Source of the DNA: an uncultured Ruminococcus sp.
Lineage (GTDB): Bacteria; Bacillota; Clostridia; Oscillospirales; Ruminococcaceae
Direction: 5' to 3'
DNA: 64,000 nt
Assembly: GCA_910576995.1 (NCBI GenBank)
Contig: CAJTLC010000013.1
Location: forward strand, 29,428 to 93,427
Below the pieces are notes generated by a model. The model ran no database searches. It was not told the origin of the DNA and was given only the letters and a program-made list of their open reading frames with translations. The translations under genes and the position numbers were made by a program. This document shows, piece after piece, positions 16,321 through 24,825 of this stretch. Every line of letters begins with the position of its first letter. Position 1 is the first letter of the stretch.

Positions 16321-18060
16321 TCACTTTATCTCTGTAATAATGTCCTCGATAGAGCCTCCCGGAGGAAGCATGGGGAGAACGAATTCGTTGCAGTCTATAA
16401 CGCAGTCAAGAATGAACGTGCCTTTGTATGCAAACGCCTGCTCGGCGGCATCTTCAAGTTCCTGCGCAGTCGAAACTCTCACGCCCTTTGCTCCGAACGC
16501 TTCCGCAAGCTTGACGAAATCCGTCTTGCGCGCAAGAGTAGTATTCGAATAATGCTTATCGAAAAACAACGTCTGCCACTGACGAACCATTCCGAGAACG
16601 CCGTTGTTCATTATAACGATGACAAGCGGCGTGTTCTGCGAAACAGCCGTAGCGAGTTCGTTGAGATTCATTCCGAAGCTGCCGTCGCCTGTGAAGAGGA
16701 TGCTGCGTCTGCCCTGAGCTGCGGAAGCTCCGATAGCCGCGCCCATGCCGTAACCCATAGTTCCAAGACCGCCGCTTGTGAGGAAAGTTCTCGGATTCCT
16801 GAACGGATAACGCTGAGCCGTCCACATCTGATGCTGTCCTACGTCGGTCACGATAATGTCATGTTCGTCGGCTTTTTGGCTGATAATATCTATTATTGTG
16901 TAAGGCACAAGGCGTTCTGATGCGGGGATTCCCGTCATGGGGCATGGAGAAGTGCAGTTTCCGCATTTTTTCTCAAAAACTGCGGCAGCCGCGCTTTCGA
17001 GACGTCTCTGCTCTTCTGCGCGAAGTTCCTCGATACGCTTGTCCCATTCGGGGCGTTCAACCTTGGAAACCATAGGTATAAGGCGGAAAAGAGCGTCTCT
17101 TATATCGCCCGAAACCGCAAGATCGGAAGAAATATTCTTATCCAGTTCCGCGGAATCTATATCTATGTGGATTATTTTGAAATTCTTGCTGAAACGCTTT
17201 TTGTCGCCCGTCGCTCTGTCGGAGAATCTCGCTCCGAGAGCGATGACAAGATCGGCTTCGTCCTGAGCGACCGATGATGCATAATGACCGTGCATACCGT
17301 TCATGCCGAGGAATCGCGGATGATCGGAGGGAACTGCCGAAAGTCCCATAAGCGAGCATCCCATAGGCGCGTCGATTTTTTCGGCAAGGGCGAGCAGCTC
17401 ATTGGCGGCTTTTCCCGAAATAATTCCGCCGCCGAAATAAATATAGGGACGTTTTGCCTCCCTGATCATTTCCGCCGCCTGTTTAAGAGCAAGATCGGAA
17501 GCGAAATTGAGGGGATAGGGGCGAACGGGTTCTTTTTTCGGCTCGAATTCGCAAGTGCCTGTCTGGATATCCTTAGGAATATCTACCAGAACAGGTCCGG
17601 GTCTGCCCGATTTTGCGATCTTGAACGCGGTACGGAGAGTATCCGCAAGTTCGCGTATATCCTGAACGATGAAATTATGTTTCGTAACGGGCATTGTGAT
17701 TCCTACGATATCTACTTCCTGAAAGCTGTCCCTGCCGATAAGACTTGTGGGAACGTTGCCTGTTATAGCCACCATGGGTACGGAATCGAGATAAGCCGTA
17801 GCGATACCCGTTACAAGATTGGTTGCACCGGGACCAGAAGTTGCAATACATACTCCGACTTTTCCCGTCGCTCTTGCATAACCGTCGGCGGCGTGGGAAG
17901 CGCCCTGCTCGTGAGCGGTAAGGATGTGATTTATACGGCTGCTGTTGAGGTACAGCTCGTCGAAAATGTTGATAGCCTGACCGCCGGGATAACCGAAAAC
18001 AGTATCGCAGCCCTGTTCTATCAAAGTTTCAACAATAATTTTGGCTCCTGATATTTTCAT
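16321..18060 (-). CDS. ilvB: Acetolactate synthase large (catalytic) subunit
   Basis: About 579 aa, ThDP-dependent. N-terminal Pyr domain with GYPGGQAINIFD and HEQGASHAADGYARATGKVGV (the catalytic Glu), a central FAD-type domain, and a C-terminal PP domain with GDGSFGMNLNELATA and NNGVLGMVRQWQ. The start is the ATG 9 nt after AAGGA; the frame is open 18 codons further but that stretch overlaps the attenuator hairpin. First structural gene of ilvBNC. Confidence 0.97.
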   Translation of the reverse strand: MKISGAKIIVETLIEQGCDTVFGYPGGQAINIFDELYLNSSRINHILTAHEQGASHAADGYARATGKVGVCIATSGPGATNLVTGIATAYLDSVPMVAITGNVPTSLIGRDSFQEVDIVGITMPVTKHNFIVQDIRELADTLRTAFKIAKSGRPGPVLVDIPKDIQTGTCEFEPKKEPVRPYPLNFASDLALKQAAEMIREAKRPYIYFGGGIISGKAANELLALAEKIDAPMGCSLMGLSAVPSDHPRFLGMNGMHGHYASSVAQDEADLVIALGARFSDRATGDKKRFSKNFKIIHIDIDSAELDKNISSDLAVSGDIRDALFRLIPMVSKVERPEWDKRIEELRAEEQRRLESAAAAVFEKKCGNCTSPCPMTGIPASERLVPYTIIDIISQKADEHDIIVTDVGQHQMWTAQRYPFRNPRTFLTSGGLGTMGYGMGAAIGASAAQGRRSILFTGDGSFGMNLNELATAVSQNTPLVIVIMNNGVLGMVRQWQTLFFDKHYSNTTLARKTDFVKLAEAFGAKGVRVSTAQELEDAAEQAFAYKGTFILDCVIDCNEFVLPMLPPGGSIEDIITEIK

Positions 18061-18077
18061 ATGATATTTTCCTTTAC

Positions 18078-18111
18078 AATTAAAATAAGCTCCCGACATT
18101 CTGCCGAGAGC
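18078..18111 (-). terminator. Attenuator terminator of ilvBNC
   Basis: Minus-strand hairpin GCTCTCGGC (AGAAT) GTCGGGAGC, 9 bp with two G-U pairs, followed by TTATTTT. It ends about 18 nt before the ilvB start. The GGCAGAATG inside it is exactly complementary to a segment of the upstream leader peptide ORF (18166-18174), giving a mutually exclusive antiterminator. Confidence 0.75.
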
Positions 18112-18145
18112 CAAGCTTCATTGCTGTCACGTTAAAGAGACCGTT

Positions 18146-18250
18146 TCAAGCATGAACACCATTCGGGCAGAATGAAAAACGACGGCAGCCGCTAATGACT
18201 GCGCCGACGATAATGACGATACAGGAAATTATAACATTGACTGCTCTCAT
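18146..18250 (-). CDS. ilvB leader peptide (Val/Ile-rich)
   Basis: 34 codons with AAGGAG well placed before ATG. The peptide begins MRAVNVIISCIVIIVGAVI: 11 of residues 4-19 are Val or Ile. It lies between a consensus promoter and an attenuator in front of ilvB. Codons 26-29 carry CATTCTGCC, which can pair with the terminator's 5' region. The layout matches ribosome-mediated attenuation: stalling at Val/Ile codons would let the antiterminator form. A small membrane peptide is the alternative reading of the hydrophobic sequence. Confidence 0.75.
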   Translation of the reverse strand: MRAVNVIISCIVIIVGAVISGCRRFSFCPNGVHA

Positions 18251-18308
18251 TACGATCCGCTCCTTATATGATGCCGATAAATGATTTTATCTGCCTGCTA
18301 ATAAGTAT

Positions 18309-18337
18309 ATTATAACACTTTGATTTAGTAAAATCAA
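18309..18337 (-). promoter_or_regulatory. Promoter of ilvBNC
   Basis: Minus strand TTGATT, 17 bp, TATAAT. Transcription would start near 18302, about 50 nt before the leader peptide. Confidence 0.8.
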
Positions 18338-18391
18338 TAAGGAGCGGAACATTTTATTTCGTTTTGTTAATTCTGCATATATTTAACAACA

Positions 18392-20065
18392 TTACGAATT
18401 AACTTTCTCACTATTGAGCATAACATTAACTGCCGAAGCAAGGGCTTTCATTGAAGAAACGATGATATCGTTGTCAATTCCAGTACCCCAGTAGCTTTGT
18501 CCGTCGGAAATGATCTCGATATACGAAACAGCCTTTGAAGCCGAGCCGATCTCCAGCGCGTGTTCCGTATAGGTGTTGATGCTGAAATCAAGACCCGTAT
18601 AAGATTTTATAGCATTGCAAACTGCGTCAAGACGACCGTTTCCGCTGTTTGAAGCCATTGCTCGCTTGCCGTTGAATTCAAGAGTTACAGAAGCTTCGAT
18701 ACCGTCGCACTGAACATAGTGGGCTTCGAGGATGTTAAGCGGCGACGCGATGTCCACATAATTGCTCTTGAAAATTTCATAAACTTCGTCGGGAAGAAGT
18801 TCCTTATGCTTGTGATCGGATACGCTCTTGACCTTATATCCGACAACTTCGCGCATTTTTTTAGGCAGATCGTAACCGAATCTGGTTTCGAGAATATAGC
18901 CGATTCCGCCCTTGCCGGACTGACTGTTTATCCTGATAACATCGGCGGAATATTCACGTCCGAGATCTTCGGGATCAATAGGCAGATAGGGAACTGTCCA
19001 ATGCTCCGTATGTCCCTCTTCGCGCCATTTCATACCCTTTGCAATAGCGTCCTGATGAGAGCCGCTGAACGCCGCGAAAACGAGTTTTCCCGTATATGGA
19101 GAACGCTCGTAAACGCTCATTCTCGTAACTCTCGTGTACAATTCGGTTATTGCAGGAATATCGCTGAGATCGAGTTCCGGATCGACGCCCTGAGAATACA
19201 TATTCATCGCAAGAGTGATGATATCTACATTTCCCGTGCGTTCGCCGTTTCCGAAGAGAGTTCCCTCAACTCTGTCCGCACCTGCCAGCAATCCCATTTC
19301 CGTATCGGCAACAGCGCAGCCGCGGTCGTTGTGAGGATGAAGCGAAATTATAACGTTTTCGCGATATTTTATATTGTCGCACATATATTCTATCTGGTTG
19401 GCATAAACGTGAGGCATCGAAAGCTGAACAGTTACAGGGAGATTCAGAATGACCTTATCATCGGGAGTTGGCTGCCATATATCAAGAACGGCGTTGCTTA
19501 TCTCCAGCGCAAATTCGGGTTCTGTTCCGGTAAAGCTTTCGGGGGAATATTCAAAGCGGAAATTGCCCTCGTACTTTTCGCGGTATTCCTTGCAGAGTTT
19601 CGCGCCTGTTACGGCGATATCAATGATCTCTTCCTTGGATTTGCGGAAAACCTGTTCGCGCTGGGCAAGGCTGGTCGAGTTATAAAGATGAACGATAGCG
19701 TTTTTGCAGCCTTTCAAAGCCTCGAATGTTTTCTGGATTATATGTTCGCGGGACTGCGTGAGAACCTGTATGGTAACGTCGTCTGGGATCATATCCTGCT
19801 CGATAAGAGTGCGGCAGAATTCGTATTCCGTTTCGGAAGCGGCAGGAAATCCGATCTCTATCTCCTTGAACCCGATATCCACAAGCAGCTTGAAAAATTC
19901 CAGTTTTTCGCTGAGACTCATGGGAATGATAAGAGCCTGATTTCCGTCGCGGAGATCGACGCTGCACCATACGGGAGCTTTGTCGATATAGGATTTTTTC
20001 GTCCATTTCATCTCGGTTTTCGGGGCTTCAAAAAATTGTCTTGTATATTTTTCTGCGTTTTTCAT
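18392..20065 (-). CDS. leuA: 2-isopropylmalate synthase (long LeuA type)
   Basis: About 557 aa, condenses acetyl-CoA with 2-oxoisovalerate. Seen: VWCSVDLRDGNQALI (catalytic RDGNQ), HPHNDRGCAVADTE (metal His), GNGERTGNVDIITLA, and a C-terminal LeuA allosteric domain (about 430-557) for leucine feedback. The RDGNQAL with an N-terminal 40-residue extension is the LeuA2 form of actinobacteria and many Clostridia. The ATG is placed 6 nt after AAAGGTG. A T-box leader precedes it. Confidence 0.95.
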   Translation of the reverse strand: MKNAEKYTRQFFEAPKTEMKWTKKSYIDKAPVWCSVDLRDGNQALIIPMSLSEKLEFFKLLVDIGFKEIEIGFPAASETEYEFCRTLIEQDMIPDDVTIQVLTQSREHIIQKTFEALKGCKNAIVHLYNSTSLAQREQVFRKSKEEIIDIAVTGAKLCKEYREKYEGNFRFEYSPESFTGTEPEFALEISNAVLDIWQPTPDDKVILNLPVTVQLSMPHVYANQIEYMCDNIKYRENVIISLHPHNDRGCAVADTEMGLLAGADRVEGTLFGNGERTGNVDIITLAMNMYSQGVDPELDLSDIPAITELYTRVTRMSVYERSPYTGKLVFAAFSGSHQDAIAKGMKWREEGHTEHWTVPYLPIDPEDLGREYSADVIRINSQSGKGGIGYILETRFGYDLPKKMREVVGYKVKSVSDHKHKELLPDEVYEIFKSNYVDIASPLNILEAHYVQCDGIEASVTLEFNGKRAMASNSGNGRLDAVCNAIKSYTGLDFSINTYTEHALEIGSASKAVSYIEIISDGQSYWGTGIDNDIIVSSMKALASAVNVMLNSEKVNS

Positions 20066-20101
20066 CTTTATCACCTTTCCTCAAACAAGTTTTATGCAGA
20101 C

Positions 20102-20380
20102 AAAAAAATCTCTCCCACGCCCTATGGCATGGAAGAGACGAAATTTTATATTCCGTGGTACCACTCTTCTTGGCGCATGAAAATGCACCCGCTCATCTGC
20201 ATCATCTAACGCATATCTCTGTAACGGGAGAATCCGTTCAAATTTACTTAACGGCATATAATACGCCGCCGTTCAACCGACTGCTCGGGGAGGAGCTATA
20301 ACCTGCTTCCGTTTATCGGCTTTCACCGCCGCCGACTCTCTGAAAACTCAACAGGCTTTATTTCCCTTCATCGCATTTAC
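20102..20380 (-). promoter_or_regulatory. T-box riboswitch, probably leucine-specific
   Basis: Read on the minus strand: a Stem I region with GAGAGTCGG and GGTGAAAGCC, a candidate specifier CTC (20293-20295) ahead of CCCGAGC, the conserved T-box AGTGGTACCACGG (20153-20165), then a terminator hairpin CTCTTCC.../...GGGAGAG (20110-20137) with seven T. It lies directly before leuA. The CTC specifier suits tRNA-Leu; exact folding was not computed. Confidence 0.93.
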
Positions 20381-20386
20381 AAATTT

Positions 20387-20415
20387 ATTATACTTCATTG
20401 ATTTTGAAATGTCAA
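20387..20415 (-). promoter_or_regulatory. Promoter of the T-box/leuA unit
   Basis: Minus strand TTGACA, 17 bp, TATAAT: a perfect sigma-A consensus. Confidence 0.9.
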
Positions 20416-20452
20416 TAGTTTTTTGAAAGATTTAAGTTTTAATCAAACCCGT

Positions 20453-21013
20453 TCAGGAATCAGCGGGCGTCATGAGTTTGTCTATGTTGATCTCAAGTTC
20501 GCCGTTATAAATTCCAACTGGTATAGGCGTATCAAAAGTGTAGATATTCGGGAAATCGTTTTGCTCGAAGAAGTAAACCATAACCCTTTTATACAGCGTA
20601 TCGACTATCCAGTATTCACGAACTCCGCTTTCTGAATACAGCGCGAGTTTGCGTATAAAGTCGTCGGAACGATTGGTTGAAGTTATCTCAACAACAAGAT
20701 CGGGCGCGCCGTTATACTTTTGATCGTCGAATTTATCGGGGTCGCAGGCGATAAAAATATCGGGCTGAACGACCGTATCGAAGCTTAGCTGCACGTCTGT
20801 CGGGGCAGAAAATACCTCGCATCTGCCTTTTTTTCTTTTAATGAATTCTCTAAGTTTCCAAGATAGTTCGCCTGATATTCTTTGATGAACGATATTCGGC
20901 GCAGCAAGAGCGATGATCTCGCCCTTAATAAGTTCGTATCTCTCGGAGTTGCTTTCGGGTATCAGCGCGAAAAATTCGTCGGCTGTGTATTTTTTCCCTT
21001 TTGGAATCGGCAT
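20453..21013 (-). CDS. Uma2-family (DUF820) endonuclease-like protein
   Basis: About 186 aa. Seen: YTADEFFAL, ERYELIKGEI, and the PD-(D/E)XK-like core VQPDIFIACD ... PDLVVEITS. Uma2 proteins have a restriction-endonuclease-like fold; function in this bacterium is unknown. The start is set by GGAGG 9 nt before ATG. It follows the TM2 gene by 14 bp on the same strand. Confidence 0.85.
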   Translation of the reverse strand: MPIPKGKKYTADEFFALIPESNSERYELIKGEIIALAAPNIVHQRISGELSWKLREFIKRKKGRCEVFSAPTDVQLSFDTVVQPDIFIACDPDKFDDQKYNGAPDLVVEITSTNRSDDFIRKLALYSESGVREYWIVDTLYKRVMVYFFEQNDFPNIYTFDTPIPVGIYNGELEINIDKLMTPADS

Positions 21014-21027
21014 AATTATTCCTCCGT

Positions 21028-21237
21028 TCAAATATGAATCCTGTTGCCCTCTTTATCGTGAAAAACATTGCAGATAACAAGTATGATATCGATGATCCAG
21101 CCGACTCCGCAAAGACCGCCGGTGAACATCCAGATAAGACCGCTTACAACTTTTCCGGCGTAAAATCTGTGTATTCCGAGTTCGCCGAGAAAAATTACAA
21201 GAATCAGCGTTACAAGCCATGAGCGTGAAGATTTCAT
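21028..21237 (-). CDS. TM2-domain membrane protein
   Basis: 69 aa. Two membrane segments with the TM2 signature: LGELGIHRFYAGKVVSGLIW, then GLCGVGWIIDIILVI. I took the ATG after AAAGGCGG (start 21237), well inside a longer frame. Function of TM2 proteins is not known. Its promoter is 21275-21303. Confidence 0.85.
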   Translation of the reverse strand: MKSSRSWLVTLILVIFLGELGIHRFYAGKVVSGLIWMFTGGLCGVGWIIDIILVICNVFHDKEGNRIHI

Positions 21238-21274
21238 ATTAAAACCGCCTTTCGAGCTTCGTTTATTTATATAA

Positions 21275-21303
21275 ATTATATCATGATTTTGAAAATTATT
21301 CAA
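21275..21303 (-). promoter_or_regulatory. Promoter of TM2-uma2
   Basis: Minus strand TTGAAT, 17 bp, TATAAT. Confidence 0.65.
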
Positions 21304-21356
21304 TATTATACGACACATATTTATAAGAACTATTTTGAATATCGGTAATAAAATTA

Positions 21357-21386
21357 TTGACAAGAAAATATGGAATGTGATAAAAT
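21357..21386 (+). promoter_or_regulatory. Promoter of AIM24-walJ
   Basis: TTGACA, 18 bp, TAAAAT, about 60 nt before the first start codon. Confidence 0.7.
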
Positions 21387-21447
21387 AAAACTGCGGAGAA
21401 AAATTCCGCGATGACAGCTCAGGATTGAGCAGATAGGAGATTTTTTT

Positions 21448-22122
21448 ATGACATATGAAATTATCGGGCAGACAGTTCCCGCGGTCGAAGTTATGCTCGA
21501 CTGCGGAGAATCCATGTACACGCAGCGCGGCGGAATGGTATGGCAGACCAACGGAATAAAAATGAATACCAATGCGAGAGGCGGAATAGGACGCAGCCTC
21601 GGCAGAATTTTTACCGGCGAATCCATTTTTATGGCGAATTATACTTCCGAAGTTAACGGAGCGAAAATTGCGTTCGGTTCGACCGTTCCCGGATGCGTAG
21701 TTCCCGTTGATATTTCGCGCGGAGAAATGATAGTGCAGAAAGGCTCGTTTCTTTGCGCGCAGCAGAGCGTAGACCTTAAAGCAACGTTTACGAAAAAATT
21801 CACATCTGGACTTTTTGGCGGCGAAGGATTCATTCTCCAGAGACTTTTCGGCAAGGGAATTGCTTTTCTCGAAGTTGACGGCGATAAGGTGGAGCGTTTT
21901 CTTGCTCCGGGCGAGGTTCTTAAGGTTGATACAGGAAACGTTGTTGCATTCGAGACGTCGGTATCGTATGATGTTGAGACAGTCAAGGGACTTGGTAATA
22001 TCTTTTTCGGCGGCGAGGGACTTTTCCTTACTAAGCTGACAGGTCCGGGAAGAATTATTTTACAGACGCAGAATTTCAATGATTTTGCAGGAAGAATAGT
22101 TTCGAGAGTTCCCAGAGGATAA
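21448..22122 (+). CDS. AIM24 / TIGR00266-family protein
   Basis: 224 aa, a beta-rich protein with repeated Gly-Gly turns: QRGGMVWQTNGIKM, LFGGEGFILQRLFGKGIAFLEVDG, FFGGEGLFLTKLTGPGRIILQT. This repeated pattern is typical of the AIM24 family (TRAP-like fold), of unknown bacterial function. No signal peptide. The next gene starts 1 bp after its stop. Confidence 0.88.
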   Translation: MTYEIIGQTVPAVEVMLDCGESMYTQRGGMVWQTNGIKMNTNARGGIGRSLGRIFTGESIFMANYTSEVNGAKIAFGSTVPGCVVPVDISRGEMIVQKGSFLCAQQSVDLKATFTKKFTSGLFGGEGFILQRLFGKGIAFLEVDGDKVERFLAPGEVLKVDTGNVVAFETSVSYDVETVKGLGNIFFGGEGLFLTKLTGPGRIILQTQNFNDFAGRIVSRVPRG

Positions 22123-22123
22123 T

Positions 22124-22909
22124 ATGGCAAGGATATATCCGTTATTCAGTTCCAGCAGGGGGAATTCCACATATATCGGCAATGAAACGGCAGGATTCCT
22201 GATAGACTGCGGAGTTAGCTACAGACGGCTGACGGCGGCTCTGACGCTCAATCGTATACCGATATCTGCGGTAAAAGCCGTATTTATCACTCATGAACAC
22301 AGCGATCATGTAAGCGGACTGAAAATGCTGACGAAGAATACTTCCGCAGCGGTTTACGGAAACAAGCGTACGCTTCAGCGGTTGTGCGACGGGGATAAGA
22401 TAGCGCCTCATTCTGTGCTTATCGACATGAACGGCAGAAAGGTCGCCTGCGTCGATTATGAGATCAGCAGTTTTAATACTCCCCATGACGCTATCAATAG
22501 CTGCGGCTATAAAATACGAACCCCCGAAGGTTTTGACATAGCCGTATGCACTGATCTCGGTCATATTACCGACGAGGTGAGGGAGAATCTGCTTGGCTGC
22601 AAAATGGTTCTTCTGGAATCGAATTACGATGAAAATATGCTGCGGCACGGACCTTATCCCTTGTATCTGAAACAGCGTATTCTTTCCCCTATAGGACATT
22701 TATCCAACGACGACTGCGGAGAATTTGCCGCTGAACTTGTTGAAAACGGGGCGACGCATATTCTTCTCGGTCATTTAAGTCAGGAGAATAACCGACCTGA
22801 TACGGCGGATAAAACTGTTCAGCAGCATCTCGGAAAATTTGCTCGCGGCAAAGATTACATAATGGGCGTTGCTCCGGTGGAAACTGCCGGGGGAGCGGTA
22901 TTGCTTTAA
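22124..22909 (+). CDS. Metallo-beta-lactamase fold hydrolase, WalJ/YycJ-like
   Basis: 261 aa. N-terminal SSSRGNSTYIGN, metal motif THEHSDHVSGL (HxHxDH), a later DLGHIT and LLESNYDENML, and C-terminal HLS. This is the YycJ/WalJ type, often linked to the WalRK system or DNA repair, though walRK is not near here. Cotranscribed with the AIM24 gene. Confidence 0.87.
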   Translation: MARIYPLFSSSRGNSTYIGNETAGFLIDCGVSYRRLTAALTLNRIPISAVKAVFITHEHSDHVSGLKMLTKNTSAAVYGNKRTLQRLCDGDKIAPHSVLIDMNGRKVACVDYEISSFNTPHDAINSCGYKIRTPEGFDIAVCTDLGHITDEVRENLLGCKMVLLESNYDENMLRHGPYPLYLKQRILSPIGHLSNDDCGEFAAELVENGATHILLGHLSQENNRPDTADKTVQQHLGKFARGKDYIMGVAPVETAGGAVLL

Positions 22910-22921
22910 ACTGATATGAAA

Positions 22922-22947
22922 AAATCTCCTCGATTTCGGGGAGATTT
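22922..22947. terminator. Bidirectional terminator
   Basis: AAATCTCC/GGAGATTT hairpin between the convergent WalJ-like gene and rlmH, with A-run on one side and TTTATCATTATTTT on the other. Confidence 0.7.
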
Positions 22948-23025
22948 ATCATTATTTTCGCTTTTGCTTTTGGGCGTTATTTAAGGGGCGTTATCTCCTT
23001 GAATCATGCCGCAAGGCATAAATGG

Positions 23026-23499
23026 CTACTTATGATACTTCCCGCCCTCTGCAATCTGGAAACTGCGGTAAATCTGCTCCAGAAGCATAACTCTTGCGAG
23101 CTGATGAGGGAAAGTCATTTTCGACATGGACAGTTTAAGACTGCCCATTTTTTTTATTTCGGGGTCGAGACCGTAGGAGCTGCCGATTATAAACGATATC
23201 GTGCTGCTGCCGTTAATTCCCGCTGAAACTATGAAATCCGAAAGTTCCGTGCTGGAGAGCTGCTTTCCCTCGATGCATAGGGGAATTACAGTTCCGACGG
23301 CATATTTTTTTATCTGCACGGCTTCCTTTTTCAAAGCGGCGGCGATCTCATTTGCGGACGGCGAATCGCTAAGACGGCATTCTTCCAGTTCTCGTATTTC
23401 CGTTTTGCCGTATCTGCCGAGCCTTTTTACGTATTCCGCGCAGGCGTTTCGGAGATAATCTTCTTTGAGTTTTCCTACAACGATGAGATTTATATTCAA
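23026..23499 (-). CDS. rlmH: 23S rRNA pseudouridine-1915 N3-methyltransferase
   Basis: 157 aa, SPOUT methyltransferase. Seen: INLIVVGKLKEDYLRNACAEY, FIIGSSYGLDPEI (SAM-binding knot), LSMSKMTFPHQLARVMLLEQIYRSFQI and the C-terminal YHK. Standard length. Its start is 3 bp from the stop of the ABC permease gene. Confidence 0.96.
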   Translation of the reverse strand: MNINLIVVGKLKEDYLRNACAEYVKRLGRYGKTEIRELEECRLSDSPSANEIAAALKKEAVQIKKYAVGTVIPLCIEGKQLSSTELSDFIVSAGINGSSTISFIIGSSYGLDPEIKKMGSLKLSMSKMTFPHQLARVMLLEQIYRSFQIAEGGKYHK

Positions 23500-23502
23500 G
23501 AT

Positions 23503-24825
23503 TTATTCCCCTTTGGACTTTTTATATTTGGACCGCTGACCGAAATTAAGATTTGCAGTCAGAATAAGATCTGAGCGGAAAAGTTTGAGTGCGCATATCA
23601 TGCATATCACAAATACAACAGCCTGATATGCAAGACCGCCGAAGAAAATTCCCATATGACCGAAAGAAATATTTGATATTGCCGAGAAAGTATGCGTGAA
23701 TGGAATTGCGTAGATCACAATTCTAATAAGCATGGGCAGTTTGTTTATATCGGCGAACATGGATATCATATATGGTATCATTGCCATAAACATAAGAGGC
23801 ATTACAAAAGTTTGCGCCTGTTTCGTATCGTTTACCATTGCGCCCAGCATAAGCGAAAGAGACAGACAAATTATTATTGTGAGGAAAAGCTGGATGCCTA
23901 TCAGAACATAATCGCCTGCGCCAAGTGCGAGTCCGAGTTTTTCAAGCGCCGCGTCGACAGGCATGAATTCGGCAGCCGGAAGAGAGCCGAAATCCTCCGT
24001 TATCTGACCTGCTGCATTTTTCATCATTGCCGACATACCGACCATATAGCAGGCGGCGTTGATCATTGCCACGATAGCGGCGGCAAGCATTTTTGCGCCG
24101 AGTACAGCCGTTCTCGATACAGGTGCGGAGAGGAGAGTTTCAAGAGTTTTATCAATTTTTTCATTTGCGATCGAGTTCATAAGCATTTGCGACGTCATAA
24201 TTATTAGAACAAAAATAATTATCGGAAGTATCATGCTTTTCATCATGATGTTGCTCATAACCTGATTGCTGCCTATTTCCGCGGATTTTTCGCCGATAAC
24301 AGTATGTTCCGAAAGCGTTACCGGGTTATTCATGAGTGCGTACTGTTCGGGTGAGACGCCCAATTCGGAAGCTATAGCCGACGAAATGCAGGAATTTATC
24401 AGACCTGTCGCGCCGCTTGTATCGTTGGTGATATTCGAAAGCATGGCGGAAGATTCCATTGAAGAAATGCTGATAAGCTGCGGAGTTTCGTGGTTTTTCA
24501 CGGTTTCCGTAAAGCCTTCGGGAATGATTATCAGCGATTCCGCGCTGACTTCTTTAAGTATCGCCGAATAGTCGTCGCCGCTTGTGGAATATTCTGTAAG
24601 CTTGACGCCGCTGCTGCGCAGCTGATCTTTGAGCGCGGAGGTAAATTCCGTATTGTCGCGGTCGCTTATTGAAACTGTGTATTCGTTCTGAACTGCCTTT
24701 TCCATCGTGTCGGACATTACGTTTCCAAGCACCAGAAACAGAACCATTACAACAATAATGCTTGCGACGGTCTGTATGGTGAGAAGTTCGGAAAGTTCCT
24801 TTTTCAGCAGATTAAAGAATTTCAT
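23503..24825 (-). CDS. ABC-2 type exporter permease (NatB-like)
   Basis: 440 aa. One N-terminal membrane segment (about 20-36), a long extracytoplasmic domain (about 37-190), then five to six membrane segments to residue 420, as in NatB/YhaP-like permeases. SAPVSRTAVLGAKMLAA is the coupling-type helix. It overlaps the ATPase gene by 14 bp, so the two form one exporter. The substrate is unknown (Na+, drug or peptide export are options). Confidence 0.88.
   Translation of the reverse strand: MKFFNLLKKELSELLTIQTVASIIVVMVLFLVLGNVMSDTMEKAVQNEYTVSISDRDNTEFTSALKDQLRSSGVKLTEYSTSGDDYSAILKEVSAESLIIIPEGFTETVKNHETPQLISISSMESSAMLSNITNDTSGATGLINSCISSAIASELGVSPEQYALMNNPVTLSEHTVIGEKSAEIGSNQVMSNIMMKSMILPIIIFVLIIMTSQMLMNSIANEKIDKTLETLLSAPVSRTAVLGAKMLAAAIVAMINAACYMVGMSAMMKNAAGQITEDFGSLPAAEFMPVDAALEKLGLALGAGDYVLIGIQLFLTIIICLSLSLMLGAMVNDTKQAQTFVMPLMFMAMIPYMISMFADINKLPMLIRIVIYAIPFTHTFSAISNISFGHMGIFFGGLAYQAVVFVICMICALKLFRSDLILTANLNFGQRSKYKKSKGE

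Noticed and set aside
18719..20209. 496-codon open frame opposite leuA
   Set aside because: Antisense to a clear LeuA and running across the T-box; no family features.
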